Shown here: piece after piece, positions 11,894 to 24,100 of the stretch
How positions within the stretch are numbered: position 1 is the first letter of the stretch
How the letters are laid out: each line of letters starts with the position of its first letter
NCBI RefSeq assembly: GCF_029227915.1
Contig: NC_079877.1
Span: 10,475,351-10,539,350, forward strand
Origin: Hydractinia symbiolongicarpus
Taxonomy: Eukaryota; Cnidaria; Hydrozoa; Anthoathecata; Hydractiniidae
Reading direction: 5' to 3'
Length of the DNA stretch: 64,000 nt
Notes under the pieces: model-generated
Told to the model about the DNA's origin: nothing
Seen by the model: only the letters and a program-made list of their open reading frames with translations
Database searches by the model: none
Made by a program: the position numbers and the translations under genes

Positions 11894-13450
11894 CCAAGTG
11901 CCATAAAATTGCAATGTTCATAAAAAAAAGACAAAATCTTGTTTGTTTAAGAATTATATGTTGCTTAAAAAATGTTCTTAATTATTCATATTAATACCTA
12001 CATAAAGGTAAATAATTCAGAAAAAAAAAAGTCCTTTGTCCCTAACTGTTAGCACGTCGAGGTCACTAAAAACATTCTGATTTGTTTTTAATGAAAGTTA
12101 GGATTGGGGATTGGTTTACTACGCGCGAGCGAGCACAAGAAAGTATGTAAAATTTTATCGCATTTGCTGTTTCGAATGTATCCGCAGTACGACTTTTTCT
12201 TCTGCACACACACTTAGAATACTGGTGTTTTTTTAAAATAGCTGGTTGACCAAACGTTGAACGTCATGTTCAGCGCTTAAGTGCAGGCATGGAAATGTGC
12301 AGGTAAACCGTGTCGCACAAAAAGGTGAGGCTTTTAGTACATGTATAAGATGTGTTGCAAAATCCGTCTTTTTTTTTAAATATATATATATTTCCCGCCA
12401 CTTTGGCTGACATAAACAGGCTAAAACAAGAACTAACTGTCTGTTTAAACAAAAACCCAGTCAAAATTGCAGAACTGCTAGGAGAAATTTCCTTTTTATT
12501 TGTAGAGCTTTGTAGAGCTAGCTAGCTTGCCCTCCCACGCCCTATTTTTTAATTCATACAAATCACGAGTTTTGTACTGTAACATCCCTGATAAAAATCA
12601 GGGATGATGATAATTTCAATGTCACGTTATGGGAATGGTTATCAGCGACTTAATGTTTGCATGGGTGAAATTACATATAGATTTTGTCTATGCGTAATGT
12701 ATGTGTCAGCGTTCGAAATTATTACTTCAATTGTTATTAAAGTGAAGGAAAAGCAACAACCCGCAAAAGTCAGTTACGGAATTTTATGAGTTTTAATTTA
12801 TTAAGGAAATAAAGTTACTACTTCCCAGCATTCTACGTCCTACCATTATGTTCCCCAGCATTCTACTTATGTGTTATTCCCGATAAAGCCTGTGGAAGGA
12901 TTCACTTAGGCAGACGAGAAATAAAAAGGATCCGTTATTTGAATTTTTATGACATCGCCAAAGTCCCGTTAATACACACATTATTATTTAAACATTATTT
13001 TGGAGTTTTGTTTACACGTTTCCTATACGTTGATCAAAATATTGCATAGGATCATGCGCTTTCGACGACCTTTTATGGAAATATTAGGGTTTAAATGTTT
13101 TTTGATATCGTCATCAATTCGTTGGGTTCGAAACGGATGAGTTCAAAAAGCTTTCGAAAATCGGCTTAAAATTGGTCTCAGTTGGTCCCTAGTTACCCTC
13201 GCAGGAGACGACGTCAATTATTTCCACCTGTTTCCAAGTTATTAAGCCTTAAACATAAAAATGCAATGCAATAATGATAATTCAGCTATTGACGTCACAA
13301 TAATGTAGTAACGGCAACAAATAGCTAGTTTTTTTGTTGTTTTTTTGTTTTTTTGTTGCAGCGCACTGTAATACATACTTAAAACATTTAAAACATCGAC
13401 GTTAAACGTAAAAGCATAACAAGTTAACACAAAAAGTTTACATTACAATG
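11894..13450. other. Non-coding region with one strong hairpin
   Basis: No credible coding exon. A perfect hairpin lies at 12583-12606 (10-bp stem CATCCCTGAT, AAAA loop). A phrase (cccagcattctac) occurs twice near 12825 and 12853. T-rich tracts at 13330-13360 are low complexity. Confidence 0.5.
12583..12606. repeat. Perfect 10-bp-stem hairpin
   Basis: CATCCCTGAT, a 4-base A loop, then the exact complement ATCAGGGATG. No gene context indicates a function. Confidence 0.7.
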
Positions 13451-13451
13451 T

Positions 13452-14606
13452 TCATTCATTGTTGGTTCTTGAATCGAGCGCGGCTAGTTTGATATCTGTA
13501 CTCTCCGAGAAAACTGGGTTATATGAAGCACCTGATCCTCGTATACACGTCACACAAGCTTTAATTAGTGAAAAGTTCAGTTTTGTCTTCAACCAGCAGC
13601 TCACTAGAGATTTTGGTTGTTTTCTCTTATTGGACAGTAGTTCTGCAGCACGAGAGAAAAACCTGCTGCATTCACGAGACATTCCACCGTAACATGAAAA
13701 CACAAGTGGAGTGAATAAACCGAATTCCACATTAATGATTCTCTCATTATAATGCCTTTTCTTCTCGTTCTCGTTCTTTCTGTGAACGGCATCTAGAGTT
13801 TGGTGGCATTTGGCTAATGGGTTAAACACCCTCACATCAGCGAGTGCCATTTGCCCCCGAATCCAAAACCCTCTCGGTGACACATCAGCACGCACATCAT
13901 ATCCAGTCAGCGTTGATAATTTCCGAAAAGATTCACCAGTTAGTGGCTGCAAAATTGGTTCTTTTTGCTCTTCTTTGCAGGTCTCGTTAAGAATTTCATC
14001 AGTGATATCTGTAATATCATTGTGTCGGCTGCTGACAAACCCGCCTCTTGGGCACGTAAAAGCATGCTCTACGTTGAAAGCAGCACCACAAACGCACACT
14101 GTTGGTAATATTTGGAGAGGGATTCCTTATTTCATATTCTTTCAATGGCAATGATGTGAGCCAAATAGATGATCCAATTTATAGGGATGCTTCTAGCAAC
14201 TTTGCTTTCTTGAACTTTTTTTTTGGAGGTAGAGAAAACAGTAACTGTCCCTGCGCATTGAGGAATAATCGCCAAAAAGATGTTTTATGAAATTATCAAT
14301 GGCATCATCAAGTGGCTTCAATAGATTCGAAATTGTTGGTAGAGTTCTCATCACATAAACGCATTTATGTTTAAGACCATGACAGAAGGTAGCGTAGGCT
14401 GAACGAGGTTGTGTTTTGGCTATATGTGATAATAACCTCAATTCATCACACCATTTCAATACTTTCTTTTCCACAAACGCTTCCATGAAAGTCTTTTTAC
14501 TGATTGCCCCTCCAAGTTTATCCAAGTAAACCATCCAAGTAATAGTTTGTCGGTAAACAAGCGAAACAAGAAATATCGTCTTTGCAAAAGTTACAGACAA
14601 ACACAC
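13452..14606 (-). pseudogene. Decayed retroelement polyprotein, C-terminal part (RT thumb, Cys/His knuckle and nuclease-like tail)
   Basis: Two minus-strand frames join. 14606-14193 encodes a stretch typical of the region after the RT palm in abundant cnidarian retroelements (WCDELRLLSHIAKTQPRSAY, AFCHG-like, MRTLP, LDDAIDNF). 14099-13452 encodes CVCGAAFNVEHAFTC followed by GGFVSSRHNDI, a Cx1C-x6-H-x4-C knuckle. Then come a DVSPRGFWIRGQMALADVRV block and NERIINVEFGLFTPLVFSCYGG. Order and residues recall the zinc knuckle plus restriction-like nuclease at the end of R2-type elements, but the exact class is uncertain. A frameshift and a small deletion lie between about 14100 and 14230, and the RT palm is missing. 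This is a dead fragment. Confidence 0.7.
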
Positions 14607-14639
14607 GGCAGCTTCGTATTATTATAAGAGATCTTTTAC

Positions 14640-15765
14640 TTTCTGTAAATATGTTTGTGTTCTCTCTTACGGACAGTTTTTGACTTTTGCGCTTAAATTT
14701 GATTTAACAGGATAAACAATTTACTGTATCGGTCTGTAGCAATAACGTACACTTATTGATTTTCGAATGACCTCTTATCAGTCCATTCTTTAAAATTACT
14801 TCTGGACACTAGAGTGGACAGTACACTACCACCACCCGTCTCCTAGTCCCAACCCCTACCTCAAACATGATTTTCCTGTTCCTGTAGTAGCGGATGAAAA
14901 AAGCATGGCAAAAGTTGTAAAAACTTGCACATTCCCTCGACCGATTCGCGTGTACTGTAATTTCGTTTAAAAGTTGTTAAGACGTACTCCTGGAGTAGTT
15001 CATACTGCTTGTATTCTTTTGATCGAACAACACTGATAGTTTAAACTGTTTCGTAACACTACAAATTATACAATATAGAAGTTTTTGAAAATAAATAATT
15101 TAAAATATCAGTAAATGACAGCGACACATTAACATTTAATTTCTAGCTTGAATTGACTATCCAACCTCAAAGCTTCTATTGATTTCAAAAATAAAAAACA
15201 TAATGTCAACTTAAAATTATTTTTTCCTCTTGAGTTTTTTTAACTGATTTGTTTCAGAATTAAACGTAAGCTGTCTATTTGCAATACTTTGCGTCGTATG
15301 AGAATGTTCTGAAAATTAGTTAAGAGGTAAGATTCCACTGTTTATATTTTTACAAAAAATACTTTATCAGCAGGAAAAAAGGCGAGAAAGTAAGGAATTT
15401 TAACTAAAATGTCCTGCCAATTAAATTCGCCACCGAATTAAATCCTCGGCCAATAATTTCTCCGAGTTACTTAAACCCGACCATAAACATTACGAGAAAT
15501 TCATCATCAGCAGCAGTGGATACAAAAATATAATTTCTCCTAATAACAAGAAGGTTCAACAAAGACAACAGATAACAAGAATTCAACATTTGTCCCAACA
15601 AACCAGATTGGAAGCTCCTGGCAAATAAATTCTGAAGGAGCTGCAGGTATTTTAGGCGATAGTAGACCATGTAATTAGAGATATTATCAGCAGGAAACAG
15701 AAATGATTATAACCAACCAGTTGATGAATCAACAGGAATGTTGTAAGTGCAAAGCAGACTTCTTC
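14640..15765. other. Non-coding spacer
   Basis: No exon or element recognised. The ORF at 15467-15670 (minus) has no family features and poor composition. Confidence 0.4.
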
Positions 15766-15837
15766 TTGTTGCTGTTGTTTTTATTGTTGTTTTTGTTGTT
15801 GCTGTTGTTGCTGTTGTTGTTGTTGTTGTTGTTTTTA
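15766..15837 (+). repeat. (GTT)n microsatellite
   Basis: Imperfect trinucleotide array of GTT with GCT and TTT variants. Confidence 0.85.
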
Positions 15838-16771
15838 CAATAGACAGCTTAAATTTGTTGAAAATACATAAAAAAATACAATAAGCATTTTCTTGCTTTC
15901 TTGCTGTACAAATCGTACAGCAAACTATTGTAGAACAACTTGCTCAACACTTTTATATGTGAGAAATCAAAACCACCGTTTCTTATACATTTCTACGCAT
16001 GCAGTAGAGAATCTATGATGGATGGTTATCTCCAAGCAACTAGTTATTCCTAATAAATATATATATGTATATATTATTATTATTATGGATGGATCATTCA
16101 GCATGAAAACAGAACAATCTCGCAGTTGATTCACCCGAAGTTCGCATAGACATAGGCTAAATAAATACAAGACACCGGGCGATAGAAACATAGACCATCA
16201 TAAAAACAAGAACTATGAACACAGTAGAACAGTAGAATGAAAAATAAAAAAACCAATGTACACAAACTTACGAAATTATTTTTTACAAACCACACCCCAC
16301 AGAAACCATCAATAACTTAACACTAATGATACAACACAGAACTCAAAACACTTCCTCTTATATGTGTTTTTAACATGAACGGCACGGAGACTACAGTCAC
16401 ACGGGGGACAAGACTGTACTAAATATGATTCGCAAGTGGTACTTTAAAGGAGAGCGCAATGCTTTATCCATGTGTTGCTAACACACGGCAGCAACGTACT
16501 AAATCATTTTTATAGATCTTTCAAAATAATGGTTGATTGAGAAATAACAAAATGCCGCAAACAAAAAAATGTTCGCCGAACAACAACTTGTAAACAAAAA
16601 TAGCCTTCGAGTACCAATCAAAGTATTATTCTACATAAATTCTATGAGAAAATCAACAGATGACCGTATGATGGAAGTTGGAATGAATATGTGAAGAATT
16701 CGACAGGCGAATGCTTGATAAAAACGTCGAGGAGGAATGAAGCTGTGTATTTTTTTATGTTGTATTAGCTT
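15838..16771. other. Non-coding; may include LINE 5' UTR
   Basis: AT-rich, with a TA/ATT microsatellite around 16055-16085. The last few hundred bases may be 5' UTR of the following LINE, but the 5' end of that element could not be found. Confidence 0.35.
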
Positions 16772-17689
16772 ATGACGCGCCACGGAACGTACAAGATGGT
16801 ATACCGATCGGACGTATCTTGGTCTGTTCGTTTGCTTTTGACGATTATATTTTGTTGCATTGTTTGGAAAAGGAGTCATTGTAGCACAGATGTTTACAAT
16901 AATGTAGGAATATCACTAACACAAGATTATGTTAAAACGATGTGGAATTTACAGTACACAAGTAAACATAAAAAATTACGAACAAACGATCGCTTTTTGG
17001 TGATCATTCTTTTACTTTCTGGAGATATCGAAACTCAACCTGGACCCGAAGGAAGATTGCCGGACCTGTCGAAATTACTTGGTCAGAGAGGTCTAAAAGT
17101 TTTCCACCAAAATGTTAGAGGATTACTTGCAAATATAGATGGAGTAAAAACTTTGTTATGCGATTTTAAAGAGATTGATATTCTTACATTATCAGAAACA
17201 CACATAAACACTGATACATTCAACGAAAATTGTGAACTTTACCGTCTGCCGGGGTACACATTTATAAATCGCAACAGAAAGAAGGGTACTTATGGTGGCG
17301 TCGGAATGTATATTTTTGAAAGAGTAAAGTGGGTACGTAGAGAAGAGCCAGAAAACGAGAAAGTTGAATGTATTTGGATTGAAATTTTTTTGAAAATTGG
17401 AAAGAGTTTTCTTGTAGGATCGTTATACAGACCCCCGGTTGGATCTAAATATCTACCATCAAACTTTAGCTCGCTATTAAACGATATGCTTGATATAGTG
17501 ATTAGTGAATTAAAAGAAGTTACAATCCTTGGAGACGCAAATGTTAAAGACGTTTTTGTTCATTTTGGTTTTGAACAAATTGTTATAAAAGCAACAAGAA
17601 TTACCAACGACTCTAGAACGTTAATTGACACCATTTTACAACGCATCGAACAAACATTCCATCGCATGACGTCATACCAACTAGCATAG
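16772..17689 (+). pseudogene. LINE ORF: 2A-like leader plus apurinic-type endonuclease
   Basis: The 305-residue frame has a hydrophobic stretch at 18-31, then a second one running into SGDIETQPGP (83-92), close to the 2A ribosome-skipping consensus D-x-E-x-N-P-G-P but with Gln for Asn. From about residue 108 the endonuclease fold follows: VFHQNVRGL (motif QNVRG), LTLSETHIN (catalytic-type SET), NRNRKKGTYGGVGMYI, then SLYRPP and ITILGDANV-like (GD.N). The usual closing SDH motif appears only after a frameshift near 17650: the alternative frame reads IPTSIGDHDMV just before the next ORF. It would nick the target DNA for reverse transcription if intact. Confidence 0.75.
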
Positions 17690-17700
17690 GAGATCATGAT

Positions 17701-18650
17701 ATGGTTGGCTACGTACGAAAAATAAACTCTGAGAAAATTAAACCTAAGAATATAAAATGCACAAACTTTTTAAATTATGACCACGTTAAAATGTGCGAAG
17801 AGTTGCGTAATATAAACTGGGAGCCTTTATACTTATGTACAAACGTAAACACTGCATGGTCGTTTTTTAAAGATAAGCTTACAAACATTTTCAACAAACA
17901 TGCACCAGTAATTGATAAACGTGTGAAGGGTCGTTTATGCCCTTGGATGACAACTGATATCCGTGTATTAATGACTGACAGGGACAAAGCACTACGTTAT
18001 GCTCGGAAAACCAATAAAGCCTGTGACTGGACCGCCTACAAAAAACTGCGAAACAAGTGCACAAATGCTGTGAACATGGCTAAGTTTAATTCCAACAAAA
18101 AGCTTTTAGAAGAAAATTCAGATAAACCAAGGAAGTTTTGGCAGACAATAAAAAATATCATGCCTTGCAAATCCAAAGGAACGTCCTGTAGATCACACTT
18201 TCTTGAAGACGGTTGTGTTAAAGCTGACACTCCTGTTCAAAAATCTAACTTACTAAGCAATTTCTTTTCAAATGTTGCAATGACTTTAACAAAGAAATCC
18301 ATTTTCATGAAAGATTTCATTTGGCGCCAAACAAAAAAAGTCGAACCAATAACGACACAAAGGTTTGATTTTAAATATGTTTCCAAGTCTTTCGTAGAAA
18401 ATTAATTAAGAACTTAAAACGCCACAAGGCAACTGGTATTGATAACCTTCCACCAGCTTTGATGAAAGATAGTGGTAATGAATTATCACAACCGCTATGT
18501 TTCATAATCAACTTGTCACTGAGTACAGCAGACGTACCTACAGAATGGAAACACGCTACTGTTACACCAATACACAAGTCGGGACCATCTACCAAAGTTG
18601 ACAACTATCGTCCAATTTCGATTCTACCGATTGCCTCAAAAATCCTTTAA
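17701..18650 (+). pseudogene. LINE ORF: linker and start of reverse transcriptase
   Basis: 17701-18405 encodes a basic linker typical between endonuclease and RT (WMTTDIRVLMTDRDKALRYA, WTAYKKLRNKCTNAV, KPRKFWQTIKNIM). After a frameshift, 18410-18650 reads LKRHKATGIDNLPPALMKDS, then PTEWKHATVTPIHKSG and DNYRPISILPIASKIL, which are the first RT blocks. A stop and deletion follow directly. Confidence 0.78.
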
Positions 18651-19279
18651 CAAGCTGTACATACACAATTGATGGAGTACCTGGAGAATGATGACACCGT
18701 GTTGTATGTTGCACACAAGTCCGTACAGGATATTGAAAATGCTTTGAATAATGAACTTAAAAATATATCGGTAGTGGAAAAAAATTATCATCTATACCAC
18801 ACAAACCGAATATTAAATTTGGTACAGTTGATATTAACGTAACGAAGCGCTACAAGTATCTTGGTTCTACAATTGATCCAACTCTAACTCTATCAGATAA
18901 CTTCAACAAAACATATAAAAAAGCTTCTTCTCGTTTACGTTTGTTACAAAATCTGAGAAAGAACATGGACAATAATACTGCCACAACAATTTACAACACT
19001 ATGATTATACCACTGGTAGTTTTCAACAGTATCATAAAGTTGAACTTCTCAACCGAAATAAATAAATTGAATTCCCTGGACAGCCGTGCAAAACAGATAG
19101 CCAAAAACGCAAACATCAAATCAACTTACACTGTTATTTTGCAACATGCTTGTAAAACAGTGGAGAAATGCATTTTTTGTTATATAGGAGCGAAAATATA
19201 TAACAGTTTGCCACTAGATATACGAAAAGCGACAACAGTGAATGAATTTAATCAAAAGATCAAAGATTTCGTATTTTAG
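18651..19279 (+). pseudogene. LINE ORF: deleted RT palm remnant and C-terminal tail
   Basis: Directly after the second RT block (AVHTQLMEYLEN) the sequence jumps to DDTVLYVAHKSVQDIE, the remnant of the YADD motif (A of the motif replaced). Hence RT blocks 3 and 4, with the first catalytic Asp and the GVPQGS loop, are deleted. From 18800 one frame reads KRYKYLGSTIDP, then SSRLRLLQNLRKN, and ends FCYIGAKIYNSLPLDIRKA at 19279. A second deletion has removed the segment just before the final motif. Confidence 0.75.
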
Positions 19280-19735
19280 ATTATTATTTAGCTAATATTT
19301 TTTACGGTGGTTCTTAATTTTCTTTTTTGGTCTCGTATTAGTTTTCAACATTTTATTTTCTCACATTCGTTTCAATCTATCTAACTATTTATTTTGAAAA
19401 ACATATTATATTATACATGTGCGCAGACTTATCATTTATAGTTTTCTATTTTTAATATATACTTAGTAAATTTACCCTTCTCTCTCACATTTGTTTGGAT
19501 ATAGTCTGTTTGGGTATGTTTATTATCTTCTCTGTCTATTATATAAATATTTTTCTTTTGAATAGTTTCTACTTTTTAACATATCTATAGTAATTTTAGA
19601 GCATATTTTATATATAATTTATTTTTTTAAATCATTACTTTTATATTTTAAACAGGACACATATTTATAGCAGTTTTTTAAAACTGAAATGTACATAGCC
19701 TGTATAAATATTCCGATAAATAAAAAAAAAAACTA

Positions 19736-21086
19736 AATGCATGGCCTTTTAAAAGTGTTTTTTGATTTTGCCCATTACAAATTACTCTTTTACCTTAGTT
19801 GTAGACGCCTATAAAATCTTATAATTCGAATTTCAGGAATTGACGTAATGGGAGGGGGAATGTAAACAAAGGATCCTAATAAAAAATTGTCACGTATATA
19901 TGTCATTACAGCAGTTTTACAGTGACGCAGTTAAGCGGATGTTTCACAAATACCAATTTGAAAAAAATAATTACAACCTACGCACCAATCAAAACATTTT
20001 TGTATATTTATTTATTGGCAGCCATTCAGTAAAACTATAAAACCAAGGTACACTCGAAAAGTTTTTCTTTGGGTAAGAAAGACGATATATTGTGGGGAGA
20101 ATTTCTCACTTGATTAACAACATTCCAGGAATAAGACCGAGGCGTATAACGTTTTCAGCTTATTGAAACAGTAAATAAAAAGATTGTATCGATATCAACA
20201 GGCCTGAAATATATAATAATTATTTCTCATTCTGCTTTAGAAAGTCCCAAGTTTTGCGGAAAACGTTTGATATGTCAAGCTAGACAAGTTGGTAATGTGT
20301 GTCTGTTATATTCAAAATGCATCAGTAGTCACTCGTCTTAGAAATTTACCCCCTTTTTCACAAATATTTTTTCATCCCTCTTCTGCACAAGTATTTTGTG
20401 CTAGGTTGTAGGTAGACATGTATGTAGCTTTTGTTCAATTAAAATTATTTCTGTATGAGTTTTCTAGTGAGAAGAAAGGAAGTCTTTAGCCGAGAATGAT
20501 GCCACGTGACATTTGAACTAAGAGAGTGACTCCGAGACTCTGTGTGTGATCTTACTATTTTGCTTCTCTAACGTGTCGCTCAGTGGGTATAAAAAATCAA
20601 TGCTTAAAATGCTTCAAAATTTTACTTTTATAATTCTAACTTCAATACAAATAAATGAGATTCAGTATTCCAGAAGAAAAGGGATATATAATGCCAAAAT
20701 AACAAGCCAACTACACGAATTGTTTGATCAAACTCAAATTGCCTTTACTAGTTGATGAATATAAAGAGAAGTATTTAGAAATATCGATTGCTGATACATT
20801 GCAAAATCACAGGATGCTTATTATGAGAGACAATGTATGTCACACAGTATTACGTGACCGTATACAGGATGTCTGAGCAAGTAAAGTAGTTGTCTTAATT
20901 CCTATACATAACTGCGACTTTGTGTTTTTATATCAAATTAAAAATACAATAAATAATTAGTCTATTACTTGCACATAGACAGGAGACAAACAACCGTTAT
21001 GAGAAAATATAATTATATTTCTATCATAATTTTAGACATATTTGCAATCTACCGTTGAAAAATTAATTTTGTGTGTCTCTTTTTAG
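19736..21086. other. Non-coding, upstream of the transporter gene
   Basis: AT-rich. A pyrimidine tract ending in ttttag at 21086 sits 18 bases before the transporter start codon. A 5' UTR exon is therefore likely within this stretch, but I could not place it. Confidence 0.4.
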
Positions 21087-21104
21087 GCAAAACTTTAGAA
21101 AAGA

Positions 21105-24100
21105 ATGAATAACAGTAGAATCATCAAGGGAAGTCATTCATCAGATAGTGGACGGTGTTGGGTGATGTTATTCTGCTCTTCAGTAATCCTTTTCCTTGTT
21201 TTTGGTGTGCATTATACATTTGGTGTACTGTATCCATGCTTGTTGAGAGAATTTAAGCAAGAGGAGAGTAAAACAGGTATAGATGATATCAAATGTAAAT
21301 GTATGACATCAAGGTAATTTTTAAGGAAGGATATAAAAGACATTGCAAAGGGAACGTCCATTTTAGACATTATCAACCTTACTAGTCTAAAATAACTCCC
21401 ATTATTAAATTCTTAGGTTAAATAATTTAAAAAGCAGTTTTACTTTTAAATCTTTATCCTCTACTTAATTCTTTCAACGCGGCGTAGACAAAAATTGGCG
21501 ATTGGTTTTGGTCCATGAGAGTTTAATCCCTAAAATTACAAGCGTCAGCCTTCTAAAGTCCATAGGATGCGCTCTTCCATTCTTCAATTCCATTCTAAGC
21601 AATTTAAGAATAAGCAAAACATTTTATCTTGGTAAACTTTTATGTATAAAAAAAACGCAGCTGTAATCAAAATATTTATAAAGGCCTTTCAGAATGTATT
21701 CGACAAATAATACATCAAATTTACTAAAAAATACAATACTTAACAGAATAGTTAATAGCATATTGTACCGAAAATTTTTGAAAAATTTTTCCCAGAAGCA
21801 AAAAAATAGTTTAGTTTAGTTTAATCAAAATATTTTGATTTTATTCAATAATTAAGCAAAGATCAAAGAATACCGACATTCGATAGCACGTGAGAGTCAC
21901 AGATTTTTTGTCTTGTGAAATTGTTGTGTGGCTTGTTGTGGAACAAATAAGCAAGCGAAATTTTGAAATTATCAAGCGCAAAGTTTTAAAAAGAGTGACG
22001 AAAGGAAAATGACTGGATCAACTTATTAAATTTCGTGAACCGGTTACACTTTTAAGAAAAGCTGTGTTAGAAGCAACTTGTTGCATTGTTAGAGTTATAG
22101 TCATCCCATAAGCGACCAATCTCGTCCCCAGGACTTATTATTATTAAACGTAGAAAGCCCTGTGACGAGGTTAATAAACACGACGAATTTGTAAGTGTGT
22201 GCTGATAAGGAAAAATAAATTAAATGAGGGATATATAAAATCTGAATGATTGCTAAGTTCTAAAATCACAAGCAATTGAAAATACTTTCCTGTACAGCAG
22301 GTAGCCGACAAATCAGTTGAAAACATTTTCTATTCTTCAAAAAATTGATGTTCTACTAAATTCAAAACAATTCCACCACTCAACCCCCACCGCTCCCTCC
22401 CCTCTCCTTCTTCTCTAACGTTGGATTGACGTTCAGAGTGCACATTTCCATTCATCGACCCTAACAGAGAATAAAGTTTATAGTTTTAGCTAAGCCGAAA
22501 AATGATTTGAAAGTGAGACTTTCTGAATTGATCTAAAAAACACCCACATTTTTGGGAAACGCGCTTACAGAACATATGTATATGTATAGGGTGCTTTGTA
22601 GTTACTGACAAACATTTTAATTGCTACTAAAAGAGGCTAAATAGTAAGTAAGTAACGGGAAATTTTAACGTCCTCGGGGGTTCCATCCTAACGGTTGGCT
22701 CTTTCTCCCCTCCGACTGTAACTATGTTACATTACCACTAGAGATACGATTAGCATTTCTCTAACGTGCTTGCCTGCCACACAAGCTGGTCAGCAGTTAA
22801 TAGATGGCACCAAATGGGCTGACAGCACTGCATTTAAAGTGCGCCGGAATGGGGATTCGAACCTGAAACCTTATGATTACAAGTCGAATGCGCTACCACT
22901 ATACCATCGCCGCTTTATGGTATTAATGGTATTACATTTAAAAAATCTGTAGCTTACTTTTTTTATCTCTTAAAATATTCAAAATAAAATTCAAAATAAT
23001 TATTCAAACAAAGTAATCTACACTGTTTGCTTCACTACCTTCTAACATGTCTTTTCTTAAAATGTGCAGCCTAGTTTTCACGTCACCGCTTCAACAACAC
23101 CTTGTGTACGCTTTGATATCGCTGCATTTTCAAAACCATCTCTTTTTCTATTAACTACTAGCCGGGCCTACTGGAATGTTATAACATAGTTGATTAAACG
23201 CATTGAAAATTGTGTCTTTCCTGAGATTTGCAGAAAAATTCCCCAACAAAAAAACACACTTGTCTTCTTTTTTTTTTCGTTTTAGCCAGCGTTGGCTCGT
23301 TATCATCTGGACTGCTCTTCTTATCATCCTTTGCAGCGATCAAAACATGTGAATGGACAAGTGTGACAACAACATGTATCATTGGTTCCCTACTGAGTGG
23401 TGCCGGACTAATATTAACATCCATAGTAAAAGAATTTGTTTTTCTGTATTTCGTCTATGGTGTGTTATTTGGCGTTGGTTCAAGTTTTTTGTACACTCCC
23501 TGTTTTGTTATGATCACTAAGTGGTTTTGCAAATATCAAACTGTTGCAACTGGTATCGCCGCTGCGTCCGACACATTGGGTGGGGTTGTATTATCGCCTG
23601 TTATAGATTATGTAATTCAAACAAATGGGCTACGTGAAACAATTAAATCAGCTGGAATTTTTTACTTAATAGTGACTTTGTTATGCTCACTTTCTTATAA
23701 GTTCTTGGACGATAAAAATGTCGAGAGATATGACTCTGAGCAAGACAGCGTGTTACTGAAACGATGTAAACTTTCAGAAGAGAAAAAGAAGAACGTTTTA
23801 CAAACGAATTTTCAATTATGCCGCAATAGACGTTTTCTGATGTTTCTACTTGTCATGATGGTTACAAATTTCACCTATTATATTCCAGTTATCCATTTGG
23901 TATGTTTTGTCCTGCCAGAGTATTGGGTTGATTAATAGTGACATTACCTCAGGGTCGTAATAGCCTGGACAGGGGTGCAGGGGTGTTGGTCCCCTTTCCT
24001 CACTTCAAAAAGCAGTTTTGGTTGGTCATGTTTTTATAAGAGATACTTATGCTAAGGGTGGGGTCAAATTTAAAAAAAAGTTCTTTTAAATTATAACTTA

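Larger units (their letters stand above)
16772..19727 (+). mobile_element. CR1/L2-like non-LTR retrotransposon, decayed, with A-rich tail
   Basis: In order the copy holds an N-terminal leader with a hydrophobic stretch and 2A-like motif, an apurinic-type endonuclease domain, a linker, the start of the RT domain, a short remnant of the RT catalytic region, the C-terminal tail, the 3' UTR and an A-rich end (about 19710-19735). Frameshifts occur near 17650, at 18400-18410 and about 18650-18900. The 3' UTR block acaggacac, atagcag, cctgtataaatatt is shared with the fragment ending at 3460. Target duplications were not found. The 5' end is taken at the first start codon and is uncertain. Confidence 0.8.

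Noticed and set aside
15766-15837. GTT array as a CRISPR-like or telomeric repeat
   Set aside because: It is a plain trinucleotide microsatellite without spacers.
18371-18604. 77-residue minus-strand ORF opposite the LINE
   Set aside because: It is the shadow of the LINE RT frame.
22770-22952. Possible tRNA gene or ORF
   Set aside because: A and B boxes are present, but the acceptor stem does not close and the body continues; it is the head of a SINE.
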